DNA from: JBCBSZ01 sp039818945
GTDB lineage: Bacteria; Actinomycetota; Acidimicrobiia; Acidimicrobiales; Poriferisodalaceae
Reading direction: 5' to 3'
NCBI GenBank assembly: GCA_039818945.1
Contig: JBCBSZ010000024.1
Location: 1-64,000 of the forward strand
Length of the DNA: 64,000 nucleotides
Shown here: piece after piece, positions 35,426 to 43,728 of the stretch
How the letters are laid out: each line of letters begins with the position of its first letter
Numbering within the stretch: the stretch's first letter is position 1
Program-made: the position numbers and the translations under genes
The notes under the pieces: generated by a model
Database searches by the model: none
Told to the model about the DNA's origin: nothing
Seen by the model: only the letters and a program-made list of their open reading frames with translations

Positions 35426-35863
35426 ATGCTCGTCACGATCCTGATCGCCGTCGGCCTGGCGCTGCTCGTGCTGGTGTTCCTCGGCGGGCGGTGGCTCCGT
35501 CAGGCCCGCGCCGGGGCGATCTCGGCCGGCGAACGGGTCCTGGAGGGCCGGGAGGTCGTCGTCGAGGACCGGGCGGCCAACTGCTTCGGGCTGCAGTCGG
35601 CGGGCCCGGGGCAGATCCGCGGCAACGGCTACCTGGCGGCCACGGCGGACGAGATCGTATTCGTGATGTGGGTGCCGCGGCGGGTCGTGCACGTCCGCCG
35701 GCCGCTGCTCGTCGAGGCCGACACGACCCGCTCCCACCTGGGCAAGACCGTGGGCCGCGACCTCCTGCGCCTCCGTTGGATCAACGACGAGGGCGACGAG
35801 GAGGTCGCGGCGTTCGCGGTCCGCAACCTGCCGGCCTGGACGGCGGAGTTGGTCGAGAGCTAG
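35426..35863 (+). CDS. Membrane-anchored small protein, function unknown
   Basis: The 145-residue protein starts MLVTILIAVGLALLVLVFLGG, a single N-terminal span, followed by a soluble beta-rich domain (GNGYLAATADEIVFVMWVPRRVVHVRRPLLVEADTTRS). The pattern of a residue-level 'exclude outlier' PH-like or bPH fold is plausible but not certain. ATG at 35426 with AGGGTGG upstream. It is divergent from the BVMO gene and convergent with the secreted hydrolase. Confident as a gene; function unknown. Confidence 0.74.
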   Translation: MLVTILIAVGLALLVLVFLGGRWLRQARAGAISAGERVLEGREVVVEDRAANCFGLQSAGPGQIRGNGYLAATADEIVFVMWVPRRVVHVRRPLLVEADTTRSHLGKTVGRDLLRLRWINDEGDEEVAAFAVRNLPAWTAELVES

Positions 35864-35887
35864 CAGGGCCTGAGCTCGTCCCGAGCG

Positions 35888-37273
35888 CTACTCGCCCGCC
35901 GGCGGCTCCTCGCCCGGCGGCTCGTCGCCGGGGCAGGGGGCGGCGAAGAGGTGGGCGCCCGGGGTCGGGTCGGTCCACCGGCAGCCGAAGTCCGGCGCGG
36001 CCACGGCGGCGGGATCGAGCACGTCGTCACCCTCGGGGCGCACCCCGTCCTCGACCCACCGGACGAGATCGGCGAAGCCCTGCTCGTACTCCGCCTCGGT
36101 GAACCCGCAGTGGCCCGAGCCTCGGATCGCGCGCTGCACGAGCAGGTGCTCACGGCCCCAGGAGGCGACGTCCTCGGCATAGTCGATCTGCATGCCGAAG
36201 GGCACGAACAGGTCGCCCAGGTTGTGCAGCGTGAGGACCGGGTCCGAGATGCGGCCCGAGATCGGCTCGAAGACCCGAGCCCGGCGGGTCTGCTCGACCC
36301 GGACGATCCCGTCGTTCAGCGCCTGCTCGTCGGCGGAGATCGCCGGGTCGAGATCGAGCTGGTACACGGTGTCGGTGTTGTCGATCGTCACCCGGCCACG
36401 GGAGTTGACCGTCGTGCCGTCGCCGATGCCGAGATCGAAGAGGAAGTTGCCCGGGCCGGTGGCGAAGTCGGGGAAGCTGTTCCAGAACACCCACGCCTCG
36501 TCGAAGTTGGGGCGGTCGCCGCCGCTGGCCAGCTCGACGAGCTGCTTGAACTGCTCGCCGGTCTCGTTGAGGGCCACGGGCCAACCTCCGGGCACGGCCT
36601 CGAGGTTGGCCTTGATGGCCGGCACGGTCTGGGTGACGTACTCCAGCGGATCGACCGGGAACGTCGAGGACCCGGTCCCGAGCTGCTGCGCGGCGACGTT
36701 GAAGTCGAGGAAGAAGTCGAACAGCTCGTAGTCGCCCATCACGCCGCACACGGGCATGGCGCCGTCGTAGAGCCAGCGGTAGCGCTCCATCGAGTAGCCG
36801 GTGACGTGGCCGCCCATCGACGCACCCGTCAGGTAGATGTTGTGCGGCCGGTCGTCGAGCACGCGTCGCGACAGGTACGACGTCAGGATCTTCGTCGAGC
36901 GCGCGCCCGACAGCACGTCGTAGCCGTTGCGGTCGTAGCTCGACGCACCCCAGGCGTACCCGTTCTCGAGGAGGTACTCGCGGAACGGCGGTGAATCGGC
37001 GGTCAGCTCCGGGCCCTCGCCGCGGAAGCCGTGGGCCCACATGACCAGGTCGCCGTTCCAGTTCTCCGGGATCTCGTACCGATAGCCGGCGCCGCGCCAG
37101 ACGCCCCAGCCCCGTTCGGAGCTCTCGTACCCCTCGACCGCCTCGAACGGCAGCTGCTCCTCGACCACGAAGAACTCGGGCCCGTCGGAGGACTGTGCCC
37201 CCGAGGTCCCGGTGGCGAGCACCGTGGCCAACAGCAGCACGGGCACGATGAGCAGCAACGACCTTCGACGCAT
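35888..37273 (-). CDS. Secreted alpha/beta hydrolase (S9-like)
   Basis: The 461-residue protein has a Sec-type signal peptide MRRRSLLLIVPVLLLATVLA with a cleavage region around SGAQS. Catalytic features include LVMWAHGFRG (oxyanion), the elbow GASMGG, LHNLGDLFVPF (Asp) and GSGHCGF (His). A proline/glycine/glutamate-rich tail ends the protein. It is probably an exported esterase, peptidase or polyester-type hydrolase. I chose the ATG at 37273 because the open frame upstream (to 37303) would cross the strong palindrome at 37286-37306, which looks like its operator. Confidence 0.84.
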   Translation of the reverse strand: MRRRSLLLIVPVLLLATVLATGTSGAQSSDGPEFFVVEEQLPFEAVEGYESSERGWGVWRGAGYRYEIPENWNGDLVMWAHGFRGEGPELTADSPPFREYLLENGYAWGASSYDRNGYDVLSGARSTKILTSYLSRRVLDDRPHNIYLTGASMGGHVTGYSMERYRWLYDGAMPVCGVMGDYELFDFFLDFNVAAQQLGTGSSTFPVDPLEYVTQTVPAIKANLEAVPGGWPVALNETGEQFKQLVELASGGDRPNFDEAWVFWNSFPDFATGPGNFLFDLGIGDGTTVNSRGRVTIDNTDTVYQLDLDPAISADEQALNDGIVRVEQTRRARVFEPISGRISDPVLTLHNLGDLFVPFGMQIDYAEDVASWGREHLLVQRAIRGSGHCGFTEAEYEQGFADLVRWVEDGVRPEGDDVLDPAAVAAPDFGCRWTDPTPGAHLFAAPCPGDEPPGEEPPAGE

Positions 37274-37285
37274 GGATCCCCCTCG

Positions 37286-37306
37286 CAGATGAACGGCGTT
37301 CATCTG
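37286..37306. promoter_or_regulatory. 21-bp palindromic operator, TetR type
   Basis: Perfect 9-bp arms CAGATGAAC (37286-37294) and GTTCATCTG (37298-37306) separated by GGC. ATGAAC-x3-GTTCAT motifs are typical of actinobacterial TetR regulators of lipid and steroid genes. It lies 13 nt upstream of the secreted hydrolase start, so repression of that gene is the simplest reading. No cognate TetR gene is adjacent. Confidence 0.66.
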
Positions 37307-37361
37307 GGACGCTAACCCACGGTGACCAGGGCTGAGGACGACGCCGCCGATCGGCGCGCGA

Positions 37362-37712
37362 TCAGTGGTCGGCGGCGATGCAGAACTCGTTGCCCTCGGG
37401 GTCGTGCATGACCGTCCACGACACGCCCCACTCGTCCTTGTCGGCGACGAAGGTGGCGCCGAGCCCGACGAGCCGCTCGATCTCGGCCCGGCGGTCGTCG
37501 GCGATCAGGTCGAGGTGGACCCGGTTCTTGACCGACTTCGGCTCGGGCACGGCGATGAAGAACATCGCAGGCCCCGCGGACTCCCGTCCGATGGAGACGA
37601 AGAACGGGTTGCCCCCCTCGTCCACGGGGCGCTCGAGCGCGGCCGACCAGAAGGCGGCCACCTTCGGCGCATCGGTGCAGTCCATGGTCACGTTGCCCAA
37701 TCGCAGGGTCAT
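37362..37712 (-). CDS. VOC/glyoxalase-like protein
   Basis: The 116-residue protein is an intact single-chain VOC protein: LRLGNVTMDCTDAPKVAAFWSAALE, FFIAVPEPKSVKNRVHLDLIADD, IERLVGLGATFV and VMHDPEGNEFCIA. It may bind a small metabolite or drug. The ATG at 37712 overlaps the stop of the MerR gene by 4 nt, so it is the downstream partner of that regulator and may neutralise the same ligand. Confidence 0.88.
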   Translation of the reverse strand: MTLRLGNVTMDCTDAPKVAAFWSAALERPVDEGGNPFFVSIGRESAGPAMFFIAVPEPKSVKNRVHLDLIADDRRAEIERLVGLGATFVADKDEWGVSWTVMHDPEGNEFCIAADH

Positions 37713-38542
37713 GCTCGCTCCTTCGGTTCGGCCAGCGGCCAGCAGATCTCGGTCCGGAAGTCGCCCGGGTCGGAGGACTCGCCCGGGCTCACCAGGTACA
37801 ACTCGCGGATCCACGCCTCGAGATCGGGCTCGGCGTGCTCGACCACCCAGGCACCGAGGACGCCGTAGGTGACGTCGACGTCGTCGTAGCCACCGGCGTG
37901 GACGAGCACGGCGACCCGCCGGGCCGGGATCTCGATCAGCTCGACGGCGCCGTGCGCCGCGACCGGCACCGGCGCCGCGATCGGCAGGAACGCGACCACC
38001 TCACCGATGCCGTCCGGGGTCTCGGGCGGGTAGAGCGCTCCGGCCGGCCCGGCGGGCTGAGCGCCCGAGCGGTAGAACGCCGCCCCGAGCTGCGCGTAGG
38101 CCTCGCCGAGGAAGGTGCCGAAGTCCTCCGGCTCAGCCCGGCCACGGATCCCGAGGGCGTAGCGGTGCGGCTCGTCGCGGACGTGCACCGGGGTGTGCAC
38201 GGTGGGCCGCTCGCGACCGGTCTGCAGGTCGGTCACGATCTGCTGCGCCTCGACGAGCCGCTCCCGCATCACCTCTTCGTGGGCCGCCAGCTCCCGCCGG
38301 GTCACCTCCGGGTCGCGGGCGTCCATGATCCGCTTGATGGCCGCGAGCGGCACGTCGAGGCGGCGCAGTCGTGACACGACGGCGGCGTCGCCGAGCTGGT
38401 CGACGCCGTAGGACCGGTAGCCGGTCCGCGGGTCCACGACGGCCGGCACGAGGATGCCGGCCTCGTGGTACGCCCGCAGCGCCTTCACCGAGAGCAGGCT
38501 CGCCCGTGAGAACACCCCGATGGTCATCAGTCCGTCGGCCAT
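37709..38542 (-). CDS. MerR-family regulator with GyrI-like effector domain
   Basis: The 277-residue protein starts with a MerR helix-turn-helix (TIGVFSRASLLSVKALRAYHEAGILVPAVVDPRTGYRSYGVDQL). A dimer helix with RRLDVPLAAIKRIMDARDPEV follows, then a C-terminal ~150-residue GyrI/SRPBCC-like ligand domain, as in BmrR- and TipA-type multidrug regulators. It is coupled by ATGA to the VOC gene. The promoter dyad at 38557-38579 has the long spacer typical of MerR regulation, so it probably autoregulates. ATG at 38542, or 38527 as an alternative. Confidence 0.88.
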   Translation of the reverse strand: MADGLMTIGVFSRASLLSVKALRAYHEAGILVPAVVDPRTGYRSYGVDQLGDAAVVSRLRRLDVPLAAIKRIMDARDPEVTRRELAAHEEVMRERLVEAQQIVTDLQTGRERPTVHTPVHVRDEPHRYALGIRGRAEPEDFGTFLGEAYAQLGAAFYRSGAQPAGPAGALYPPETPDGIGEVVAFLPIAAPVPVAAHGAVELIEIPARRVAVLVHAGGYDDVDVTYGVLGAWVVEHAEPDLEAWIRELYLVSPGESSDPGDFRTEICWPLAEPKERA

Positions 38543-38556
38543 GACGTCATCGTCGA

Positions 38557-38579
38557 CCCTCCCCCGGAGGGAGAGTCAA
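38557..38579 (-). promoter_or_regulatory. MerR-type promoter with dyad in the spacer
   Basis: Read on the minus strand, TTGACT (38579 to 38574) is a -35 hexamer followed by a dyad CCCTCC-GGG-GGAGGG (38557-38571). The dyad sits in the space between -35 and the presumed -10, about 19 bp, which is the hallmark of MerR-controlled promoters. It drives the MerR-VOC pair. Confidence 0.68.
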
Positions 38580-38618
38580 GAGGCGTTCGCCGGAGGGAGC
38601 GCAGTACGGTCGGCGTCC

Positions 38619-40544
38619 GTGAGCTCGATCGACACCGAACGCCTCCGCGTGGCGATCGAGCAGGACGCCGACCTGCGGGTCCTGCTCATGTGCCTCGTCC
38701 ACCTCACCGGCGACACCCGGTGGATCGAGCCGCCCTTCACGCCCCGCCGCGACGTCCGCCTCGTCTCGGACCCGGCGGCCGGCCTGCCCGACGAGGTCCA
38801 GGCCGAGATCCGCGCTGCGATCCTCGACCTGCTCGCCGACGGAGTGCCCGAACCGGCGATCACCGACCCCGGCGACGAGCTGATGGTCCGGATGATGCGG
38901 ACGTGCCTCGGCGAGCGGGTCGGCGAGGAGTACTCGCTAATGATGCGTGAGGACCTCGGCTTCGTCAGCCGTGCGGTCGAGTGGCCGGCACCGCCCGACC
39001 CCGACCGGCTGGCCGAGCACGACGTGCTGATCGTCGGCGCCGGCGTATCCGGCCTCGCCCTCGGCGCGACGCTGCGCGACCTCGGCATCGACTACCGCAT
39101 CGTCGAGCAGAGCGACCAGGTCGGTGGCACCTGGTACGACAACCGGTACCCGGGTTGCGGCGTCGACACCCCCAACCACGCCTACTCCTTCTCCCACGGC
39201 GAGCGGAACGACTGGACCCGCTACTTCTCGCCCCGCGACGAGATCCAGGCGTACCTCGAGCGGTGCGCCGACGATTTTGGCGTGCGGTCCCACATCTCGT
39301 TCGGCACGACGGTCGTGGGCGCCACCTGGGACGAGGTCGCGGAGCGGTGGCGGGTCCGGCTGCGCACCGCCGACGGCGAGCACACGACCGACGCCAAGGT
39401 GCTCGTCAGCGCCGTCGGGGTGCTGAACGTGCCGAAGCTCCCGGCGATCGACGGCGTCGACGACTTCGCCGGGCCGAGCTTCCACACCGCCCGGTGGCCC
39501 GACGACGCCGATCTCGCCGGCACGCACGTCGCGGTGGTCGGCACCGGCGCGACGTCGATGCAGCTCGTGCCGAGCATCGCCGACGACGTGGCCTCCCTGA
39601 CGATCTACCAGCGCAGCCCCCAGTGGGCCCGCCCGACCCCGGGCTACGGCGAGGCCATCCCCGAGGGCGGGCGCTGGCTGCTCCGGCACGTGCCCTTCTA
39701 CGCCGAGTGGTTCCGCTTCACGATGTTCTGGCGCTACGGCGACGGGCTCCTCCCCCACCTGCGCCGCGACCCGGAGTGGCCCCACCCCGAGCGGGCGATG
39801 AACCGCACCAACGATCGCCACCGCCAGGAGATGACCGACCACCTCCTCGCCGAGCTCGACGGCAGACCCGACCTGGTCGAGCGCTGCCTGCCGGACTACC
39901 CGCCCTTCGGCAAGCGGATCCTGCTCGACAACGGGTGGTACCGGACGATCCGGCGCGATCACGTCGAGCTCGTCACCGACCCGATCGACCGCATCGTCGA
40001 GGACGGCGTCACCACCGTGGACGGGCGCCACCGACCGGCCGACGTGGTCGTGTTCGCGACCGGCTTCCAGACCACGCAGCTCACCGCGCGCCTCGGGGTG
40101 ACCGGTCGCGGTGGGCGGGACCTCGCCGACGCGTGGGCCGACGACGACCCGAGGGCGCACCTCGGCATCACCGTGCCGGGCTTCCCGAACCTGTTCCTGA
40201 TGCTCGGACCCAACACCGGCCTGGGCCACGGCGGCAGCACGATCTTCATGTCGGAGTGCCAGGCCCGCTACATCACCGGCTGTATCGTCTCGATGGTGAG
40301 CGACGGGACGGGCCCGCTGGAGGTCCGCCGTGACGTGCACGACGAGTACGTCGACCGCGTCGACGCCGAGCACGCCGAGCTGATCTGGACCCATCCGGGC
40401 ATGACGAACTGGTATCGCAACCCGGCGGGCCGCATCACCGCCCTGCTCCCCTGGCGGCTGGTCGACTACTGGGCCATGACCCACGACCCCGATCCGGCCG
40501 ATTTCATCGCCGAGCGGGCGCCGAGCCGGCCCGGCAGCCACTGA
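38619..40544 (+). CDS. Flavin-containing (Baeyer-Villiger-type) monooxygenase
   Basis: The 641-residue protein has the same extended N-terminus as the BVMO at 33439. The FAD site LIVGAGVSGLALGATL, GGTWYDNRYPGCGVDTPNHAYSF (signature), the FAGPSFHTARWPDDAD fingerprint (FxGxxxHxxxWP), VAVVGTGATSMQL, and FATGFQTTQL are all visible. The enzyme oxygenates a ketone with FAD and NADPH. GTG at 38619 is chosen (MSSIDTERLRVA). Its 3' end overlaps the convergent hydrolase gene by 79 nt. It is divergent from MerR. Confidence 0.9.
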   Translation: MSSIDTERLRVAIEQDADLRVLLMCLVHLTGDTRWIEPPFTPRRDVRLVSDPAAGLPDEVQAEIRAAILDLLADGVPEPAITDPGDELMVRMMRTCLGERVGEEYSLMMREDLGFVSRAVEWPAPPDPDRLAEHDVLIVGAGVSGLALGATLRDLGIDYRIVEQSDQVGGTWYDNRYPGCGVDTPNHAYSFSHGERNDWTRYFSPRDEIQAYLERCADDFGVRSHISFGTTVVGATWDEVAERWRVRLRTADGEHTTDAKVLVSAVGVLNVPKLPAIDGVDDFAGPSFHTARWPDDADLAGTHVAVVGTGATSMQLVPSIADDVASLTIYQRSPQWARPTPGYGEAIPEGGRWLLRHVPFYAEWFRFTMFWRYGDGLLPHLRRDPEWPHPERAMNRTNDRHRQEMTDHLLAELDGRPDLVERCLPDYPPFGKRILLDNGWYRTIRRDHVELVTDPIDRIVEDGVTTVDGRHRPADVVVFATGFQTTQLTARLGVTGRGGRDLADAWADDDPRAHLGITVPGFPNLFLMLGPNTGLGHGGSTIFMSECQARYITGCIVSMVSDGTGPLEVRRDVHDEYVDRVDAEHAELIWTHPGMTNWYRNPAGRITALLPWRLVDYWAMTHDPDPADFIAERAPSRPGSH

Positions 40545-41389
40545 GGCCGCCGGAGCCGGGTGACGAGGCGCACCGCATCGGTGATCGCCTCGCCGAAGAC
40601 CTCCGGCTCGCCGACGCACACCAGGTGGCCGGCGTCGATCGAGCGCACCCGTGCCCCGGGGAGGCGGGCGGCGAGCTCGTGCTGGCGCGACGGTTCGACG
40701 ATGGCGTCGCGGGCCGTGACGACCACGGCCGACGGCACGTCGACGTCGCCGATCCACGCCGTCGAGCGATACCGGCCGATCGCCCAGCCGGCCTGGCGGA
40801 TCGCCCGCTCGTCCTGCTGGTCGAAGTCGTCGAGCAACATCGAACGACGATGGTCGTCGGCCGCCACGCGCGACGCGACGACCCGCATGCCGGCGGTGCG
40901 GACCGCACGCGGCATCGAGTGGAACGCGGCTTCGAGATCCTGCGCGGCAGCGATCAGCGCCGGGTGGGCGACGCGGAAGTCGTTCGTGGTGGCGCAGAAG
41001 ACGAGCCCGGCGACGAGGGAGCGGTGGCGCTGCCAGAGCAGCTGGGCGATGGGGCCGCCCATCGAGTAGCCGGCGACGACCGCCCGGTCGACGCGCAGCT
41101 CGCGGAGCAGCGCGGCGGCGTCGTCGGCGCAGTCCTCGAGCACGAAGCGGTCGCGCGAGCGGATGCCGCGGCCGTGGCCCCGGTGGTCGAGTGCGATGAC
41201 CCGATGGGTGCGGGAGAGCTCGTCGAGGACCGGGTCCCAGTTGGACGCTGCGGTCGCCCGCCAGCCGTGCAGGAGCAGGGCCACGGGGGCACGCCGGCGC
41301 GGGCCGGGCCGGTCGAGCACCCACGTGGTGCCGCGACCGGGCAGCTCGATGAAGCGGTCATGGGGTGGTTCGTCGAGTCGGCGGAACAT
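40466..41389 (-). CDS. Alpha/beta hydrolase
   Basis: The 307-residue protein has LLLHGWRATAASNWDPVL (oxyanion loop), VIALDHRGHGRGI, the elbow AGYSMGGP, and SIDAGHLVCVGEPEVF carrying the catalytic His. The C-terminus (about 27 residues) overlaps the end of the BVMO gene on the other strand. ATG at 41389. The 17-bp palindrome at 41431-41447 upstream suggests TetR control. Together with the two BVMOs it could hydrolyse a lactone made by them; that coupling is inference. Confidence 0.87.
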   Translation of the reverse strand: MFRRLDEPPHDRFIELPGRGTTWVLDRPGPRRRAPVALLLHGWRATAASNWDPVLDELSRTHRVIALDHRGHGRGIRSRDRFVLEDCADDAAALLRELRVDRAVVAGYSMGGPIAQLLWQRHRSLVAGLVFCATTNDFRVAHPALIAAAQDLEAAFHSMPRAVRTAGMRVVASRVAADDHRRSMLLDDFDQQDERAIRQAGWAIGRYRSTAWIGDVDVPSAVVVTARDAIVEPSRQHELAARLPGARVRSIDAGHLVCVGEPEVFGEAITDAVRLVTRLRRPQWLPGRLGARSAMKSAGSGSWVMAQ

Positions 41390-41430
41390 CGTCGTCCCTC
41401 CAGGAGTCGGTCGCCCGAGCGCTCGCGAAG

Positions 41431-41447
41431 GTTAGCGACTCGCTAAC
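41431..41447. promoter_or_regulatory. 17-bp palindromic operator
   Basis: Perfect 8-bp arms GTTAGCGA and TCGCTAAC around a single C. The site is 42 nt upstream of the hydrolase start and about 145 nt upstream of the CNNM-CBS gene, so it may control the hydrolase. The TTAGCGA-TCGCTAA pattern is typical for TetR-family dimers. Confidence 0.62.
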
Positions 41448-41590
41448 TCCAGCAAGCGGCAGGTGGTCGAACGTCACGGCCTGCGCCACGGGGTGCGGCG
41501 GTCCGGTTCCGTGGCGGTGTGCCGGCCTGCGATGATCTGGCACCTGCCGGTCGACGCCGACACGGCGGGGAACTCGGTGAGAGGGAGGAC

Positions 41591-42568
41591 ATGCTCGACA
41601 TCGTGCTGGTGGTGGTCTTCATCGCCCTGGTCGCGCTGGCATCGTTCCTCTCCCTCGCCGAGGTCTCGCTGCTGCGGGTCCAGCGGGTCAGCCTCGAGGC
41701 CGACGCGGAGCCCGGCGACACCACCGTGCGACGGGTGCTGCGACTGCTCGACGAGCTGCCGCTGGTGCTCAACACCGTCCTGCTGGTCGTGCTCTTCACC
41801 CAGGTCACCGCCGCGGCGGTCAGTGGTGCCCTCGCCTCCCGCTGGTTCGGCGGGCTCGGCGTCACGATCGCCACCTTCGTCGTCACGATGGTGCTGTTCG
41901 TCTACGCCGAGGTGATCCCGAAGACGCTGGCGCTGCGGGCGCCCGACCGATCGGTGCGGATCGTGGCGCTCCCCCTCCAGATCCTGGTCGCCGTCGCCCG
42001 GCCGGTCACCCGGGCGCTGCTCTTCATCGCCAACGCCCACATGCCCGGCGCCCAGGACGACGAGGCGACGGTCTTCACCGAGCGCGAGCTCCGCATGCTC
42101 ACCGCCGAGGCGGCGAAGGCCGGTGAGATCGACCCGACCGACCTCGAGTTCGTCGAGCGCTCCTTCGACTTCGGCGACAAGCGGGCCCGCGACGTGCTGG
42201 TGCCCCGCGACGACGTCATCGTCGCCGAGCGCACGATGCCCGTCGACGACGCGCTCGAGCTCGCCCTGGCCCACGGCCACCGCCGTCTCCCGGTGTGCGA
42301 AGGCGGTCTCCAGGGGATCCTCGGCGTGGTCCGGGTCCGAGAGCTGATGCAGGCGGTCCGCTCCGACGAGCCCGTCGACCTCGAGTCGTTGCTGCGCGAG
42401 GTGCTCAGGGTCCGCACCGACGAGCCGCTCGTGTCGATCCTCAACCGCATGCAGACCAGCGGCGCCCGGTTCGCGGTCGTGATTGCCGTGAACGGTGAGG
42501 CCGAGGGCATCGCGACCGTCGAGGACGTGGTGGCGGAGCTCGTCGGCGAGATCGAAGAGGACGACTGA
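41591..42568 (+). CDS. CNNM-CBS (hemolysin C/CorB-like) membrane protein
   Basis: The 325-residue protein has an N-terminal CNNM/DUF21 domain with about four spans (LDIVLVVVFIALVALASFLSLAEVSLL, VLLVVLFTQVTAAAVSG, FVVTMVLFVYAEVIPKTLAL). Two CBS domains follow (VFTERELRMLT...KRARDVLVPRDDVIVAER, and RVRTDEPLVSILNRM...GIATVEDVVAELVGEIEEDD). The C-terminal CorC_HlyC domain of longer homologues is absent, so it is a short form. The family transports or senses Mg2+/Co2+. ATG at 41591 has GGGAGGA upstream. Confidence 0.88.
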   Translation: MLDIVLVVVFIALVALASFLSLAEVSLLRVQRVSLEADAEPGDTTVRRVLRLLDELPLVLNTVLLVVLFTQVTAAAVSGALASRWFGGLGVTIATFVVTMVLFVYAEVIPKTLALRAPDRSVRIVALPLQILVAVARPVTRALLFIANAHMPGAQDDEATVFTERELRMLTAEAAKAGEIDPTDLEFVERSFDFGDKRARDVLVPRDDVIVAERTMPVDDALELALAHGHRRLPVCEGGLQGILGVVRVRELMQAVRSDEPVDLESLLREVLRVRTDEPLVSILNRMQTSGARFAVVIAVNGEAEGIATVEDVVAELVGEIEEDD

Positions 42569-42593
42569 CCGGGCCCTCGACGACGCCGACGAC

Positions 42594-43643
42594 CTACTCG
42601 GCCCAGGCCTTCACCTTGGAGATGACGTCCAGCGGGTCCTCGGTGCCCTCGGGGATGCTGATGTCCAGATGGGTCACGCCGACCTCACGGTAGATCTCGA
42701 TGCGCTCGCGCACCCGACCATCGTCGCCGGTGAGGCTGGCACGATCGATGTAGTCCTCGGGGACCGCGGCCATCGCCTCCGCCTTCTTGCCGCTGAGGAA
42801 CAGGTCCTGGATGTCGGTCGCCTCCTGCTCGTAGCCGTACCGCTTGAACAGGTCGTTGTAGAAGTTCTTCTCCCGCGAGCCCATGCCCCCGACGTAGAAG
42901 CCGATGTTGCCCCTGACCTGGGCGCGGGCGTCATCGACCATCGGGCCGGAGCCGAGCGCCACGGTGCCGCCGGCCACGATCTGCAGCGGACCCAGCTCGG
43001 CGTCGCGCTTGGCCGCGCCGGCCCGCAGGGACTCGCCCCACACGTCCTGGAACTTCTCGGGGAGGAAGTGGATCGGCTGCCACAGGTTCGCGATCTCGGC
43101 AGCCATCTCGACGTTCTTCGGACCGATCGCAGCGATCGCGATCGGGATGTCTCGGCGGTACGGCTTGCTCATCAGCCGCAGCGCCTTGGCGTTGCCGGTG
43201 CCCTGGCCCTCGGGGAGCGGCAGGCTCACCACTCGACCCTCGTGACGGACGACGTCACCGGACCACACCTTGCGGCAGATCTCGATCACGTCGCGGGTCA
43301 TGCCCAGCGGCTTGGTGAAGGGCACGCCGTGCCAGCCCTCGATCACCTGCGGGCCGGACGAGCCGAGCCCGAGCGTGAAGCGACCCTGCGACAGCGTGTC
43401 GATCGTCATCGCCGTCTGGGCGATGAGTGCGGGTGACCGGCTGTAGATCGGGAGGATGCCGGTCATCAGCTCGATCGAGCTCGTCTGCCCGGCCGCGTAG
43501 GCGAGTGTCGACACGAGGTCGAACCCGTAGATCTCCCCGCCCCAGACCAGGTCGACCCCGGCACGCTCCAGGTCCTGGACCTGGCGGGTGAGGCTCACCG
43601 GGTCGAGGCTGGCCCCCGCTCCCAACGCCATCGAGATCTTCAT
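42594..43643 (-). CDS. LLM-class F420-dependent oxidoreductase
   Basis: The 349-residue TIM-barrel protein has the luciferase-like features DLVWGGEIYGFDLVSTLAYAA, TAMTIDTLSQGRFTLGLGSSGPQVIEGWHGVPF and VPEDYIDRASLTGDDGRVRERIE. Actinobacterial members use deazaflavin F420 for hydride transfer, often on ketones, alcohols or xenobiotics. ATG at 43643. It is divergent from the SDR at 43729 and belongs to the same catabolic neighbourhood as the BVMOs and SDRs. The substrate is unknown. Confidence 0.92.
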   Translation of the reverse strand: MKISMALGAGASLDPVSLTRQVQDLERAGVDLVWGGEIYGFDLVSTLAYAAGQTSSIELMTGILPIYSRSPALIAQTAMTIDTLSQGRFTLGLGSSGPQVIEGWHGVPFTKPLGMTRDVIEICRKVWSGDVVRHEGRVVSLPLPEGQGTGNAKALRLMSKPYRRDIPIAIAAIGPKNVEMAAEIANLWQPIHFLPEKFQDVWGESLRAGAAKRDAELGPLQIVAGGTVALGSGPMVDDARAQVRGNIGFYVGGMGSREKNFYNDLFKRYGYEQEATDIQDLFLSGKKAEAMAAVPEDYIDRASLTGDDGRVRERIEIYREVGVTHLDISIPEGTEDPLDVISKVKAWAE

Positions 43644-43728
43644 CGGCCACTCCCTCGTCGTCGCTGCCTGCTCGGCTCGGCCAACCTACTGGCCGTTGCG
43701 GAGGGCGGCGGTGGCTACGCTCCCGCGC

